Assembly: GCA_023105745.1 (NCBI GenBank)
Contig: JALGQZ010000001.1
Coordinates: 42,680,082 to 42,744,081 of the forward strand
Length of the DNA: 64,000 nucleotides
Source of the DNA: Austropuccinia psidii
Taxonomy: Eukaryota; Basidiomycota; Pucciniomycetes; Pucciniales; Sphaerophragmiaceae
Reading direction: 5' to 3'
Made by a program: the position numbers and the translations under genes. The notes beneath the pieces were generated by a model that worked only from the letters and a program-made list of their open reading frames with translations, ran no database searches and was not told where the DNA came from. Numbering within the stretch: position 1 is the first letter of the stretch; the number at the start of each line of letters is the position of its first letter. Of the stretch, positions 42,250 to 55,044 are shown one piece after another.

Positions 42250-45200
42250 TCAAACTCTTGAGGTATTCGGACCAGGCTTTTCTGGATACAATGAATGGAA
42301 ATCCTTGACAAGGTCTGGTGAGTTGGTAAGGCTGGAAGATGGTTCCCAAGTGGTTCTTTCTGGGTCTTCACTGAATCCTTTCCACTCTACAAGATACCAT
42401 AATTTACCTCTTTTGAGTTTTGAGTCCAGAACCTGAGCCACTTCCCATTCTTCTTTCTCTTCCACTAAAACTGGTGGTGGCGGCAATTGATGACGATTTG
42501 GGATAGTTGAATGCTTGACTGGTTCTAATAAGGACACATGGAATACCGGGTGAACTGTCTTCCATTTCTGAGGCAACTTGAGGTGATATGCATGGCTGCC
42601 AATCTTCTTAAGAACTTCAAAGGGTCCCAACCATCTTTCTGATAATTTCTTGGTGGGTCTTGTTGTCTTGATGCTCTTGGAAGCTAGCCATACTTTGTCC
42701 CCAGGTTGGAAATCAGGTTGAATTGCCCTATTTCTATCTGCATACTTCTTGAATCTCCTTATTGCTGACTCTAATTCATATTTGACAACTTGCTGTACTG
42801 ATTGGAGTTTTGTTGATAACTTTCCAGCAGGTGAGTCTTGAGAAATATGGATTGAGTCAAAGCTGGTATTTCTTCCATAAATGGTGAGAAAAGGTGATTG
42901 CTTGGTTGATGAATGTTCTGCATTATTATAGGCAAATTCAGCCAGAGGGAGCCAGGTGTACCAGTCATCTTGATGATAGCTGACATACATCCAAAGGTAC
43001 TGTTCTAGTATCTGATTTACCCTCTCTGTCTGTCCATCTGTTTCAGGGTGAAAGGCAGTTGAAAGATCTCTTGATATCTTGAGCTGCTGACACAATTGAG
43101 TCCAGAATGATGAAACAAATAAGGATCCTCTATCACTGACAATACTGACTGGGAGTCCATGCTTGGAAAATACATGACTAATTAATATTTGAGCTAAATC
43201 CAGAGCAGTGATTGTGCCATAAGTTGGAATGAAGATTGCCATTTTTGAGAATCTGTCCACAACTACTAAAATTGAATCAAAGTTGTTGGACAGTGGCAAT
43301 TGAGTGATAAAGTCCATTGATAATGAATTCCAAGGACCAGATGGAATTGAAAGAGGCTTGAGTAATCCAAACTTCTTATGATGAATGTTCTTGTTTCTTG
43401 AACATTGCTGACATGAGGACACATAGTCCTTGATGAATTGATTCATGCCAGCCCAATAAAAATCCCTCTTGATGAGCTTGAGGGTCTTCTCCTGGCCAGG
43501 ATGGCCAGCCAATGGTGAGTCATGACACTTTTGAAGAATATTGAGTTGAAGTTCTTCATTGCTTGGAATTACCACTCTATCTTTGAATAATAATAACTTG
43601 GCTTGAGGTTCAAGAGAATAATCTGGAACTGATTCACCTCTTGCTAGTTGCTTGAGTATTTCTTTGTAGTCTTTGTCTTGCCATACTTCTTTTTGAATCT
43701 TGTGAACTAAATCTGAGAAAATTTCCACTTTGATTGAGAAGAATCTTGACTCTTGAATTCCATCTTGCTTAAGTACTTGATGAAAATTCTGAGGATTCTT
43801 GCTAATGAAGTCCACCCCCCTCTCTGGGTACACGTTGTCCCGACGTGACAAGGCATCTGGTAAAGTGGCCAGCCTGCCTGGGTGGTAAGTGATAGTGAAA
43901 TGAAATTCTTAGAGAAATTCAGCCCAACGGGCCTGACGACGAGTAAGAACTTTGGAAGACATGAAATACTGCAAGGAAGAGTGGTCTGTCAAGACCTCAA
44001 AAGGATTGGAAAGAGAAAGAAGAAATGCTCTCCAGCGCTTGAGAGCCCAAACTATGCCAAGGAGTTCCTTGTCATGAATTTCATAGTTGAGTTCAGCTGG
44101 TAAAAGCTTGCGACTATCAAATGCAATGGGGTGCTTTCCTGAGTCATTCACCTGGCTCAGTACGGCGCCCAAAGCATAATCAGAAGCATCAGTCTCTACT
44201 ATAGTAGGTAGAGAAGGATTAAAGTGAGATAAGATAGGAGCAGGGGTGAAAGCTTCTTTGAGTGCTTGAAACTGACTAAGAGCTTCCTAATTGAAGATGA
44301 AAGGCGAATCTTTTTTAAGGAGGGAAGTGAGAGAAGTGATTTTTTTAGAATAATTTTTAATGAAACGTCGATAAAAATTGGCAAAGCCAAGGAAAGATTG
44401 AAGAGCGTTGATGTTTTTGGGCTGAGGCCAATTGAGGATTTGCTGAACGTTTGAAGAATCCATCTTGAGGCCATCACTTGAAACAACATAGCCCAAGTAT
44501 TCCACACTTGAGGCATGGAATACACACTTGGAGGCTTTGGCAAACAGATTATTGTCCCTCAGTCTTTGGAGGACAGAGGCCACATGTTTGACATGTTCCT
44601 CCTCAGAACTGGAAAAGACCATAATATCATCTAGATAAACCACAACAAACACATCTAAAAAATCTGCAAAGATATCATTTACTAGATTTTGGAAAGAAGC
44701 AGGAGCATTGGTCAAACCAAATGGCATGACCAAATACTCATAACTTCCATATTTGGCTCTAAAGGCAGTTAAGTGCTCATCCCCCTCTTTGATTCTCAGA
44801 AGGTTATATGCACCACACAAATCTATCTTGGAGAAGATAGTGGAACCGTTGAATACGGTCAGAAGCTGGTTCATAGGAGGAACAGGGTATCTGTTCTTCC
44901 TAGTGACAGCATTGAGTTTGCGGTAGTCAACACACAAACGAAGACCTCCATCCTTTTTCTTGACAAAAAGGACAGGTGCTCCTGTTGAAGAGGAGCTTGG
45001 TCTAATGAAACCTTTCTCTACATTCTCTGAAATGTAGGCCTGCAGTGTTTCTGACTCTTGATTTGTTAATGAGTAGATAACACCAATTGGAGGTAGAAGA
45101 CCCTCCAATTCAATATGGTGATCACAGGCGCGGTGTGGAGGAAGTTTCTCTGCTTTCACCTTGGAGAATACATCCAAATATTGGTGATACGCAGGAGGAA

Positions 45201-45951
45201 CAACCTTCAACACAGTTTCAATTTCTTCTGGCTCTTCCTCCTCATCCCACTGCTCCTCCAGGGATACATGAAAAGATAAGGGAGGAAGGTCCATATCCCC
45301 TTGGAAGAGATGAAGTGAAGATATGGCAACATCTTCTCCAACATCCTTTATCTCTTTGAATACTTCATCTCTTGATGGAAGGAATGACTGAGAGGGAATT
45401 ATGGAAGGGATATGGACAGAAGAAGGGATGGAAGGTGTCTTAAGTTCACCAGCCAGAGCAACACTGTTGACAGCAGTGGCTAAGTCATTACTAGTAGAAG
45501 GAATAATACCACTAGAATCCTTATGATTAGAATCATAGGTGATCAATCCATTTTTCCAATCAATAATGGGATTGAAATGGTAAAGGAAATCATAGCTCAA
45601 TATCAGGTCTTCTCCCTTGGGTGAATCTATGATAAAGAAGTCCCATTCAAAGCTTGGGAAGGAAGGCAAGTCAACTAACCACTTGGTATAATGGGTGATG
45701 AACAAGGCAGGGGATTCATTAGAATCCAGAATGAAAAGAGGAATCTTTTCAGGGAGCTCTGACAAAGTCAATGAGTACTTGAGAACAAAATTCTTTGCAA
45801 TAAAAGAGTTTGTAGCACCAGAATCAATGAGAATACTATAAAAAATATCAGAGACAGAAGAGAAAATAAGAAACTTCAAAGATTTCTTGACACTAGTATT
45901 CAGAGTGCACAATTGTGCTCTTGAAGGAAATAAGTGAGAACCATTGAACAC
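42250..45951 (-). pseudogene. Family A pol in A2, two in-frame stops
   Basis: A 1233-codon frame of the same length and domain order as in A1: protease DSGAT, RT YLDD, RNase H, integrase (MDFITQLP, SDRGSLF, TDGQTERVNQ), chromodomain WYLVEWKGF. The stops are a TAG at 44287-44289, where A1 has GAG, and a TAA at 43909-43911, where A1 has TCA. Both are transversions. The integrase and chromodomain part (from 43851) is open. The stop that A1 has at 17784 is absent here. Confidence 0.93.
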
Positions 45952-45971
45952 ATCATGATCCCCACTCAGGC

Positions 45972-45978
45972 TTTTCCC
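45972..45978 (-). promoter_or_regulatory. Candidate -1 frameshift site (GGGAAAA) in A2
   Basis: Gag codons CAG GGA AAA GCC TGA give the slippery heptamer G GGA AAA. Pol runs in the -1 frame from here. Identical to A0. Confidence 0.65.
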
Positions 45979-46823
45979 TGCTTGCTAGGGAAGCCTCTTG
46001 ATGATGACCCAGGATTGTTCTGAGGTCTCTTGAAACATTTTTCAATTGGGTGCTTGCCACCACAATAAGTACACAACCCTGCTTGAATCCTCCTCTCCTT
46101 TTCAGAACCAATTAATTTATTGTCCTTATTGAGGAGAGCAGCATGGGGTTTGTCCTTTGAAGATTGAAATTGCTTGCCCTTCTTATTCTTCTTCTGATGA
46201 GGCCTCTTTGGAAATGAGTTTTGAGGAGGCCTAGACTGATTGGATCCACTGACTGGAGGCTTCTTTTCTTGATTGCCACCCTTTTCCTTTTGCCTCTCAT
46301 GATATCTTGTGTCTAATTCTAAAGTGACATCCATAAGTTCTTGAAGAGTATCAAAGGTTCCAGGGTGAGAAGCCAACTGATCCAATAATCTTGATGCCAA
46401 TCCTCTTCTGTAAACATGGATATAAGCTCTTTCCCGCCAATCTCCAATTCTTGACATTAAGCTTCTGAAATCTGCTATGTACAAGGAAACATGACCACTT
46501 TCATTCATCCTCAAATTGTCCAACTCCTGTTCAGCTTTCCTGACTTCATTGGGGTCACCAAACAGAGTGAATAATTGAGATTCAAATAATGGCCAATTAT
46601 TGAGGAGGTAGGAAGGGTCTTCATTGGAAATATTTGAGAGGTAAGGTTCAATCCATTTGCCAGCTCTACCAGTAAGAAAAGAAGTTGAGTACAAAACCTT
46701 CTTCCTGTCAGAGAAGAAGTTTGCTGGATCATTATGGAAGATTAATTGACAGGATTGGATAAACCCTCTCAATTTATGAGCTTGAGTACCATCAAAAGAA
46801 TCAGGTGCCTTCATGGATGGAGT

Positions 46824-48641
46824 TGTAAGGTGTGGATATGAAACTTTGATTAAAAATCAAGTACTTTTCCTGTCCTCAAAATTTGTATAAGGTAAAAATC
46901 AATTAAAAATAGTATGAAATATTATTTTTAAGAGAAAACACGCCAATTTTATTGTTTATAACTTTATTAGTATAAAACAATAATATTATAAAAATTTATT
47001 GTTTTACCAACAATAAAGATTTATCCAAAAAATACTCTACAAGAGATATTTTAAGGCTACAAAAGAAATTTCTTCAAGAGCAATTTCAATTGGAATTAAT
47101 TGAGCAAAGAACTGCAAGCAATTAATTAAAGAACAAAGTCTTTAAAAAGAATATTAAAGAGAAAACACGCCCAAAAGTGACCAGAGTGAATTTGGAAACA
47201 AAGTGACAAAGTTTACAGTGATGAAAGATGCTTTAATTCACTTTTGGGGTGGTTCAGGGGTAAAAATGATTATAAGAGTTACAAACAATGATTATAATGA
47301 TTTTTTCACGTGGTTAAAAGGATTAAAATGATTTAAAAAGGGTGGTTGGAATCTTTTATTGATTGGTTTAACAGTTTTAAACTAATTAATAAAAGGAAAA
47401 GATTCTAACATGAAGAGAAAAGTGGGGCAAAGAAGACATTCTTTTATAGCCATCAATTCTCTTACTCCAAAAGTAAAATTTACTCTTGTCAGTCGTGAAA
47501 AACAGTCTGACAACAGAAAAGCCAATTATGGCATCATTGAACCCTGTTTTAGGCCAAAAAAGGGCTGGTTTAAGCCAATTTTAGCCAATTTTAGCCAATT
47601 TTAGCCATTTTAGACCCTTAAATCAGCCATTGCTATAGAAATATCAGGCCTAGAGCCTTCAAAACACGTCAGAATGTGTGTAAGAGGCGTAGAAACCAGT
47701 TAAAACTGTTTTTACCATGGTTGTTTTATCTTAAGGGTAGTTTTACCCTCTTGGCAACAGCTAAAACTACCCCAGTTGGTATCAAAACCTCATCATCAAT
47801 TGAGTCCACAGACCCTGTAACTCAATTCCAGGCCAAAAGTGATGAACTTTTGCGTGAATTTTGACATCCCACGCCTGTCAGCAAGGATTTTGGGGGTCTA
47901 GCTCCCCCTTAGAGCTGGAGTTCCTTTCCCCCCCCAATTTTAATCTTTCCAATTTATTTTTCCTTTAATTCCTCATCATGTATTATACTTATAATTTACA
48001 CATGTAATTCAATTCAATTGTACAGTACAATACAGTAATAATTGACACCTCATATGTAAATCAAAGTTCACTTATGTAATACACGCGCACATTTTGACAT
48101 TTCAATTGAATTCAATTGAAAATACTTTAATTCCTCATAACTTCTAAACTAAACACAACACCTCAATTTTAACACAAAAATTGATGGTTAACACCACATG
48201 TGGTGTGAATTAAATTAAGGTTTTGAGGATTTTCAACTTTTGTATTGAAAATACTAAAAACTTAATTTAAGCTTATTTAGAGTTGAGTTACAAAAATTTC
48301 ACTCAGAGGTGACCCCACCTGATTTTTTATGAGGAATCCAATGGTGAAATAAAATTTATATGTTTATTTATTGGATAAAAAGTTATAATAAATTTTATTT
48401 AACTTTTTTCCAAATTTACTTATTTTTTCACAATTTTGTTAAAATTTCATTTTTACTTAAATTTTTCAAGTATAAATGTAATTTTATATTTACAAAATTT
48501 AAAGTAATTTTATTTTTAAATTATAATTAATTTTTTATTTTTAATTTTAATAATATAAATAAATTTATTTTATTTATATTAATATGTTATTTTTTATATT
48601 TGTGGTCTTTTGGGTATATGAAATTACCTCTAAGGCTCACA
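46824..48641 (-). repeat. 3' LTR of B1 (1818 bp)
   Basis: Ends TGTAAGGTGTGG and AAGGCTCACA on the plus strand. It contains a tandem TTTTAGCCAA repeat around 47575-47617 with one more unit than the 5' LTR, and the 22-bp palindrome at 48100-48121. The small plus-strand frames in it are not supported as genes. Confidence 0.95.
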
Positions 48642-48653
48642 TTCCCTCCCCCT
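48642..48653 (-). promoter_or_regulatory. Polypurine tract of B1
   Basis: The element strand reads AGGGGGAGGGAA directly against the 3' LTR, preceded by a T run. The pol stop lies only 11 bases upstream of it. Confidence 0.85.
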
Positions 48654-48664
48654 AAAAAAGAATA

Positions 48665-51600
48665 TTACTTTGTAATATTGGTGTTTCTAGTGTGTCTGAA
48701 TCTCCTCAGGAGTTTGGTGGCTTCTGGTATATCTTTCTCTTCTAACCATTCATCTTCACAAGTTGGGTCACTGTACCTAACAAGGTATTCCCTTACTTTC
48801 TTGGTTCTTAATTTCCTTTCTTTAAGAACTTTGGTTATTTTCTTAGTACCAGATGTCTCAATAGGAGGTATAACTTGGGGAATCCTATTCCTCAAGGGAA
48901 ATTTCTCAGCATCACTAGATTTGTATGGCTTTATCAAGCTTACTGGAAATGTAGGGTGCTTATTGCTAAGTTCTTCAGATAACTCCACTTCAACAGCATT
49001 TTCTCCATGGAGGGCCTTAATCACAAAAGGTCCTGCAAAGGAGTCTTTTAACTTTTTACATCCTTTGATGTTATTGAAGTTAGTGGTGGATACAAGAACT
49101 AGGTCCCCTACTTTGAAATCTGGAGTTGCATGAGATTTATCCCATTTGTCTTTAGCATATGCAAAAGAGTCCTCCATGCACCTTACTGCATGCTTTCTAG
49201 CTTTGTCTAGCATTCCTTTGAAGCTAGCAGCTGTGGGATGTATTTCAATTAAGTCTTTCCTCAAGGAGTCTTGGGGTAACTTGGGGTTCCATCCTTTTTC
49301 TAGAACAGCAGGAGTCTGATTGGTACTAGCATGGATTGATGTTTTATATGCTAATTCCAGTGCTGGTAACAGAGTACACCAATCATGGGTAAATCCATCA
49401 CAATCTTTGAATTCAAGGCCATATGCACAAAATCTTCTCACCATGTCCTCTAAGGTTTGGATCATTCTTTCAGCCAGACCATCAGTTTGTGGGTGGTAGG
49501 CTGTAGAGAAAGACAGTTTTGTGCCAAATAATTGGTGAAGATTTGTCCATAGAGCTGAAGTGAATTTAGGATCTCTATCACTGATGATATTTGTAAATAT
49601 CCCAGTCCATGACACTACTCTATTCCATATCAGAAGAGCTGTATCCATGGCTGTATCATCTTTGTGACATGGTAAAAAGATTGGAGTTTTACTGAATCTG
49701 TCCACAATTACTAGGCAAGCATTATAGCTCCTGTCACCTCCTGGTGGTAGGCCAGTTACCCAATCCATATGGACAATTTCCCAAGGTCTGTTTGGTTCTT
49801 GGATTTTCATCATATTTCCAAGTCTTTTGCCAGTGGATTTATTTGCCTTTTGGCATCTGTCACAGGTTTTGCAATATTCTGCAACATCTTTTTGCCACAT
49901 TGGCCACCATATGCAGGTCTTTACTTTCTCTCTTGTTCTGTCCTCAGAAAGATGTCCTGAAAAGGGACTATCATGGCATTCTTTCAGTACAAGATTGATT
50001 AATGACCTGTCTACAACTGTCATGACACATGTGTGCTTGGTTCTGTGGTAAATTATACCATCCAGTAGGTGAAATCTCCCTTCATTATAAGATTTTCTCC
50101 ATACTTCATCCAAGGCATGTATTAGAGAGTTGTCTTTACAGTCTTTGTTAAGTAATTAGCATAAGATGCTACAATTCTTATCTTGAGTGTAACTATTTCT
50201 GACTTCTTCAAAGAAGGTGGTGTTCAAGTCTGTAACACTTATTCCTTCTATTGGAATTTGTGGTGAAGCTTCTTCTGGAACATAAGCAGGATTATCAATG
50301 TTATTTGGTAATGGCCATCTGCTTAGTCCATCTGCATTCTTATGAATATTCCCATCCTTATGAACAATAGTCATATTGCCTCTGTATTCTTGTATGGCTA
50401 TTTGCCATCTGAGCATGTGTCTGTTAGGTGTTTTCATGTTCAAAAGTGATTTCACAGCTGTACAATCTGTTATTACTTCAAAAACACATCCCTCTAAGAA
50501 ATAGTTCAATTTCTCTAAGGCCCAGACAAGGCATAGACATTCCATTTGACTTGCTCCATATCTGGCTTCAGTTGGTTTGATTTGCCTGGATATGAAACAT
50601 ATTGGTCCTTCTACAGGTTTGTCATTTATGATCTGAACTTGGTGAAGTGCAGCACCTAGTCCATCCCCTGATGCATCAATATACAGTTTGAAAGGCAATT
50701 TAAAGTCTGGCATCAGTAAGAGTGGAGCAGTGGTCAATGCTTCTCTTAGAGACTCAAAAGCTTTGACTCTGTCAACAGTCATCTCAAATACTGTGTCTTT
50801 GTCACACAACTTATAAAGTGGTCTTGCTATTGATGCAAAGTCTTTAATGTGCTGCCTGTAATATCCTGCAAAACCTAAGAATGACTGAATTTCCTTCTTA
50901 TTCTGAGGCATGGGTTTTAACAATACTGCTGCAACTTTGTTTTTATCAATTCCAAGGGACAAACCAGATACAACATGTCCTAGTGCCTTAAGTTCTTTAA
51001 ATCCAAAATGACATTTCTTCGAGGAGATTTTCATGTTTACTGATTGGATTTTTGTCAAAACTCGTGATAATCTGTACATGTGCTCCTCCCAAGTCTTTGA
51101 ACAGATAATAATGTCATCAATGTAAATGATTAACCATCCCTCTGAGAGTTCTTCAGGGAAGATTTCATTCATCATTCTTTGGAAGTGTGAAGGTGCATTT
51201 TTGATACCAAAGGGCATCCTTAAGTATTCATACACTCCACAATGAACAATAATTCTCAAATATTTTCTTGCTCTTGGTGTTACTACATTTTGATGGAATC
51301 CTTTAAGGGCATCCATAGTGGTTATATACACTGCTTGAGATATTTGAGTAAGGACAATTTGGATTTTTGGTATTGGGTATCTGTCTGGAACAGTGTAAGT
51401 GTTCAGAGCTCTAAAGTCCCCAACCATTCTGGATTTTCCATTATGCCACGCCACTATGACTGGTGTAGTTATTTCTACTTCCTCATTGTGGCCTACTTTT
51501 CTTATTACACCAAGGTCTAGAAGTTCTTTGATATGAATTTCTAGAGCTTCTCTTGATTTTGGACTTGCTGGATAAGCAGGTCTTCTTAAGAGTGGTGGAT

Positions 51601-54589
51601 AAGGTCTCTCAATGTTAAGAATGATGTCAACTTCATGACCAATAATTGCTCCCAGGGGTTCTTTGTCTGTAGCAAATGCTCCTCTGTGGTCATACAAAAG
51701 GGAAGAAAGTTCATTTTCTTGCTTATCAGTCAGATGAAGGCTTATTTCAGCCTCACTTAACTGTTCAGACTTGAATTTCTCTAACTCTAAGTTGACTGGT
51801 GATACTTTGTTTACTGTAATTTGTCTTTTAAAGGGTAAAAAGGCAAATTTCTGGCGCTTATTGTCTCCAATTGTAAAGTATCTGTCTTTGTTATTATGTA
51901 AATCTATTCCATACATGATTAAATAGTCATTTCCCAATATAAAATGGGTACTAGAGCAATTTTCCATAACAACAAATTCAACTGTGATCCTTAAATTCCC
52001 ATTTATGTGTGGGAATATGACATTGGTCTCAAAGATTCCTAATGCTTTCATTGGGTTACTTGCACTGTTGAATTTTATACCATCAATTGGTAACAATTGG
52101 TCTTCAAAATTTGGTACACAAGTCTTAAGAAAAGATTTTCCAACACAAGAGCAGAAGGCTCCTGGGTCAAGCAAAAGTTTGGTGGGTTTGTTATCAATCA
52201 CCACTTCTGTTATACAGGAGTTACCAGCTGTATAACCTTTTCCTCTGTTTGGTTTTGTCTTCATAAGTTGTGCATCTTGAACTTTTGATAAATCAACTTG
52301 ACCATTGCTCAATTGTGGTAAGTGGGAATAAGATTCCATGATGTCAAAAGTGGCATTGATATTTTCTATATCTTTTGAAGATTCAGAGAATATGGATGAC
52401 TTATCATCTGAATTGTCTTCAATTATGTCTTCTTTTTCAACATCTGGTTCTTTTTCAATGTCAATTTCATTGATTTTCCCCCTTTTTGGACATGTATTGG
52501 CTAAATGGGTGGTGCTTTGGCAAATATGGCATTTTCTGACTGTATCTGCAGATTTATATTTAATATTACTAGAATTTTCTTTGGGGTTTTTGTCCACAGA
52601 ATCTTTCCAAGGTGTATTAAACCTTGTTTTAAGATTCACCCTACTAGAACCAATTTTGGTTCTGGTGGTTACTTCTTCTAGTATATTGATAATATCCTCT
52701 GCTGAAGATTGTTCAGTAGTCCTGCTTTTGACAGCATGCTCTAAGTCACCTCTACATTGTCTCAGAATTTTTCTATGGATCATAAATTCTGACATGTCAG
52801 GATATAATGCTGTTAATCTGTCCTTTTGTTGGCCAAACCATGGTAAAGCTTTGTCTTTATCAGCATTAAATTTGGCAGATTCAAAGGCTGTTTCAACTTT
52901 AAACCTCCAAGCATCATTTGCCCATTTGTTGATGATTTGGGTTTTCCACCAAGTCCAACTCTGGTGTCCATGTGCTTGTCTTATTTTGATGTACCATCTG
53001 TGAGCTGATCTGGTAAACAAGGTGTTAAACCTGGCTGTTACCAATCTGTCTGGTAATTCAAAATCCTCTTTGATCATGTCAATACCTCTAATGAATTCCA
53101 TATGGTCATACTCTCCTTCACCACTGAAGTGAGGCCATTCTTTAAGTTTTGGAACTTCTTTCAAGAGTGCTTGGCCCATTGATGGTTCCAAGTTATGAAA
53201 AGAAGTGGATAATTCATTTTTTAATTGTGAATTATCAGGATCCAATACTTGTGGATTTGAAATTCTTGTGCCCTCATTTTGATTTAGAGGTGTAGACATT
53301 CTTGGTAAGGTGTTCAGTAATTGTTCAATGTCATTCATTTTACTGTTGCTACACCTTTGGGAATTTCTGTATTCATGTTGGAAGCTTTGTATTAAATTTA
53401 TTACTTCAATTTTATACATGTCTTCTTTATGTGTAAGTTCTTGCCATAACTCTGTCTGTCTTGTATTATCAGCAGTGACTTGATTCAATTTCATTGATAA
53501 TTTTGATACTTCTTCTTGTGAAGCATCAAAACACTTTTTCAAGGCAATGGTATATGTCTTTACTTCAGTAAATGAATTTGAAATGTCATCAAGGACTTTC
53601 TTGTTATCTGTCTTGATAATATTTATGGCTTGTTTAATTCTTGTTTCAATCATGTCATCAATATTGAATTTAGAATATTTATCTGTTAATTCTTTAATAA
53701 TGGCAGATTGTTCATTTGTTTTAATGTTAGAAGAATTGTCATTATTAGAATTTTTAATTGTTCTTAAAACTTTTTCAAAACACATAAGTGTTTCATTAAT
53801 TTGGCACAGACTCAGGTTGTTTGTTTTAATGTTGTTACAAATGGATTCATTTTTATCAGAAAGATGTTTTTTCACGTCATTTATAGCATCATACAACTCT
53901 GGGATGGAATCAAATATATCAGAAATCATTTCTGGAACTTTAATCTGGCTTCCTCCTTCTTTTGTAATTCCATCATGGTTCTGGCCATCTGAAATACATT
54001 TTCCATGGCATCCTGTTGAATCTTTGGAATCCTGTAGCCCTGGCTGTAAGGTTTTGGAGCTTGTGCCTTCCCTTTGCCCTTTTTTGGAGGTTGTGGCTGC
54101 TTTTTCACGTTGGAATTGCTGCTGCTGGCCACTGGGGCTGTTTTTGGCACTGGTTTTGGTGGTGGAGGGTTGTTTTTCCTCCATTCCAGTGTCAAAAGCA
54201 TCATGTTTTTCTTCTCCATCAATGGATGCCATCCATTGAGCAATTTGCAAGTGTTGGGATGGCCCAAGAATTTTCTTACAGTTAGGTATGAATTCATGCA
54301 GTTTCTCCACAGATCTGCAAGGATCTGGTATTCTTTGTACTGAAGTGCATTGTTGTAAGCCTTCTGGCTGGCTTTGTAAATGTCCACTGAGGCTTCTTGT
54401 GGCGGTGTCAGCTCTTTTTGAAGGTAAAATAGTGTTATCAGCTTCAGAATGACCCATTTTAGTTGTTTGGAAGTCATCAACTGACCCTTTTCCTTCTGTA
54501 CCTGGTTGGCCTCTGCCATAATCACGTCTATTACCTTTTTGGGAGCTGCTTGAGGGGTTGTAGCTGGCTCCTGATCTGGTTGAAGGCAT
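48665..54589 (-). pseudogene. Family B gag-pol polyprotein with a single in-frame stop
   Basis: One frame of 1975 codons from [11 protein letters not shown] to the end, broken only by a TAA at 50156-50158. In order: Gag with the capsid-like [18 protein letters not shown] (about residue 480), zinc knuckle [14 protein letters not shown] (about 690), protease with [13 protein letters not shown] (about 808), reverse transcriptase with YIDD (about 1157), and RNase H with [14 protein letters not shown] (about 1300). After the stop come the integrase zinc finger, the core with MDWVTGLPP, SDRDPKF and TDGLAERMIQ, and a chromodomain-like end with REYLVRYSDPTCEDEW. The stop separates RNase H from integrase. 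Gag and Pol share one frame, unlike family A. Confidence 0.93.
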
Positions 54590-54837
54590 AATTATGGTTA
54601 AAAAGGCTTAAAATAGTATTTTTACGTCAAAAAACTTACTATTGGCCAAATTTTTAGCTTTCTGAAGGGTATTACTTATGTCCAAGTTAATTAATTCAGA
54701 AGATATTGGTTCAGGCTGGTTATTTTGAGTCACAATAACAGTGCTATTATGATCAGAATTGACAGTACTGGCAGGGATAATGCTGGTTACTGTTGAGGCT
54801 GTTTCAATGTTTTCTTGTCTTACCACGTTGTCAGACA
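53926..54837 (-). CDS. Overlapping second frame of B1, probably spliced
   Basis: 53926-54575 (650 nt) is open in a frame different from gag-pol, ending in [24 protein letters not shown] and a stop. Upstream, a GTAAGT donor at 54634-54639 and a CAG acceptor at 54576-54578 would remove 64 nt containing the gag-pol ATG. The join fuses the open stretch 54640-54837 (to KAKNLAN) in frame with this one ([14 protein letters not shown]). The 5' end is unresolved: no ATG lies in the upstream stretch, and a TTTTAG acceptor-like site at 54838 suggests another exon. An unspliced alternative is initiation at the ATG 54517-54519. The protein is Lys/Pro-rich and conserved in C1. Function unknown. Confidence 0.55.
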
Positions 54838-55044
54838 CTAAAATTAATGAAAAAGCCAATTAATTAAGTAAAAAAAAGGATATTTCAAAAAAAGAAATAA
54901 AAATTTAAGCCTCACTTATAATATGAAAAAAAAATTATTTTTTATGGATTTTTTGAATTATAAGTATTTTTTATATGTTTTTAAATTTTTCAATATAAGA
55001 AAAAAGATTTAAAAAGAGTAAAAAAAATATGTCACAGGTAAAAT
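54640..55044 (-). other. 5' leader of B1
   Basis: AT-rich leader between primer-binding site and gag-pol. It contains the open stretch assigned above to the spliced second frame. Confidence 0.6.

Noticed and set aside
52338..54239. Long plus-strand frames antisense to B1 gag-pol
   Set aside because: Hydrophobic Ser/Leu-rich translations are the usual shadow of a Lys/Asp/Glu-rich gene on the other strand. No splice structure or conservation supports them.
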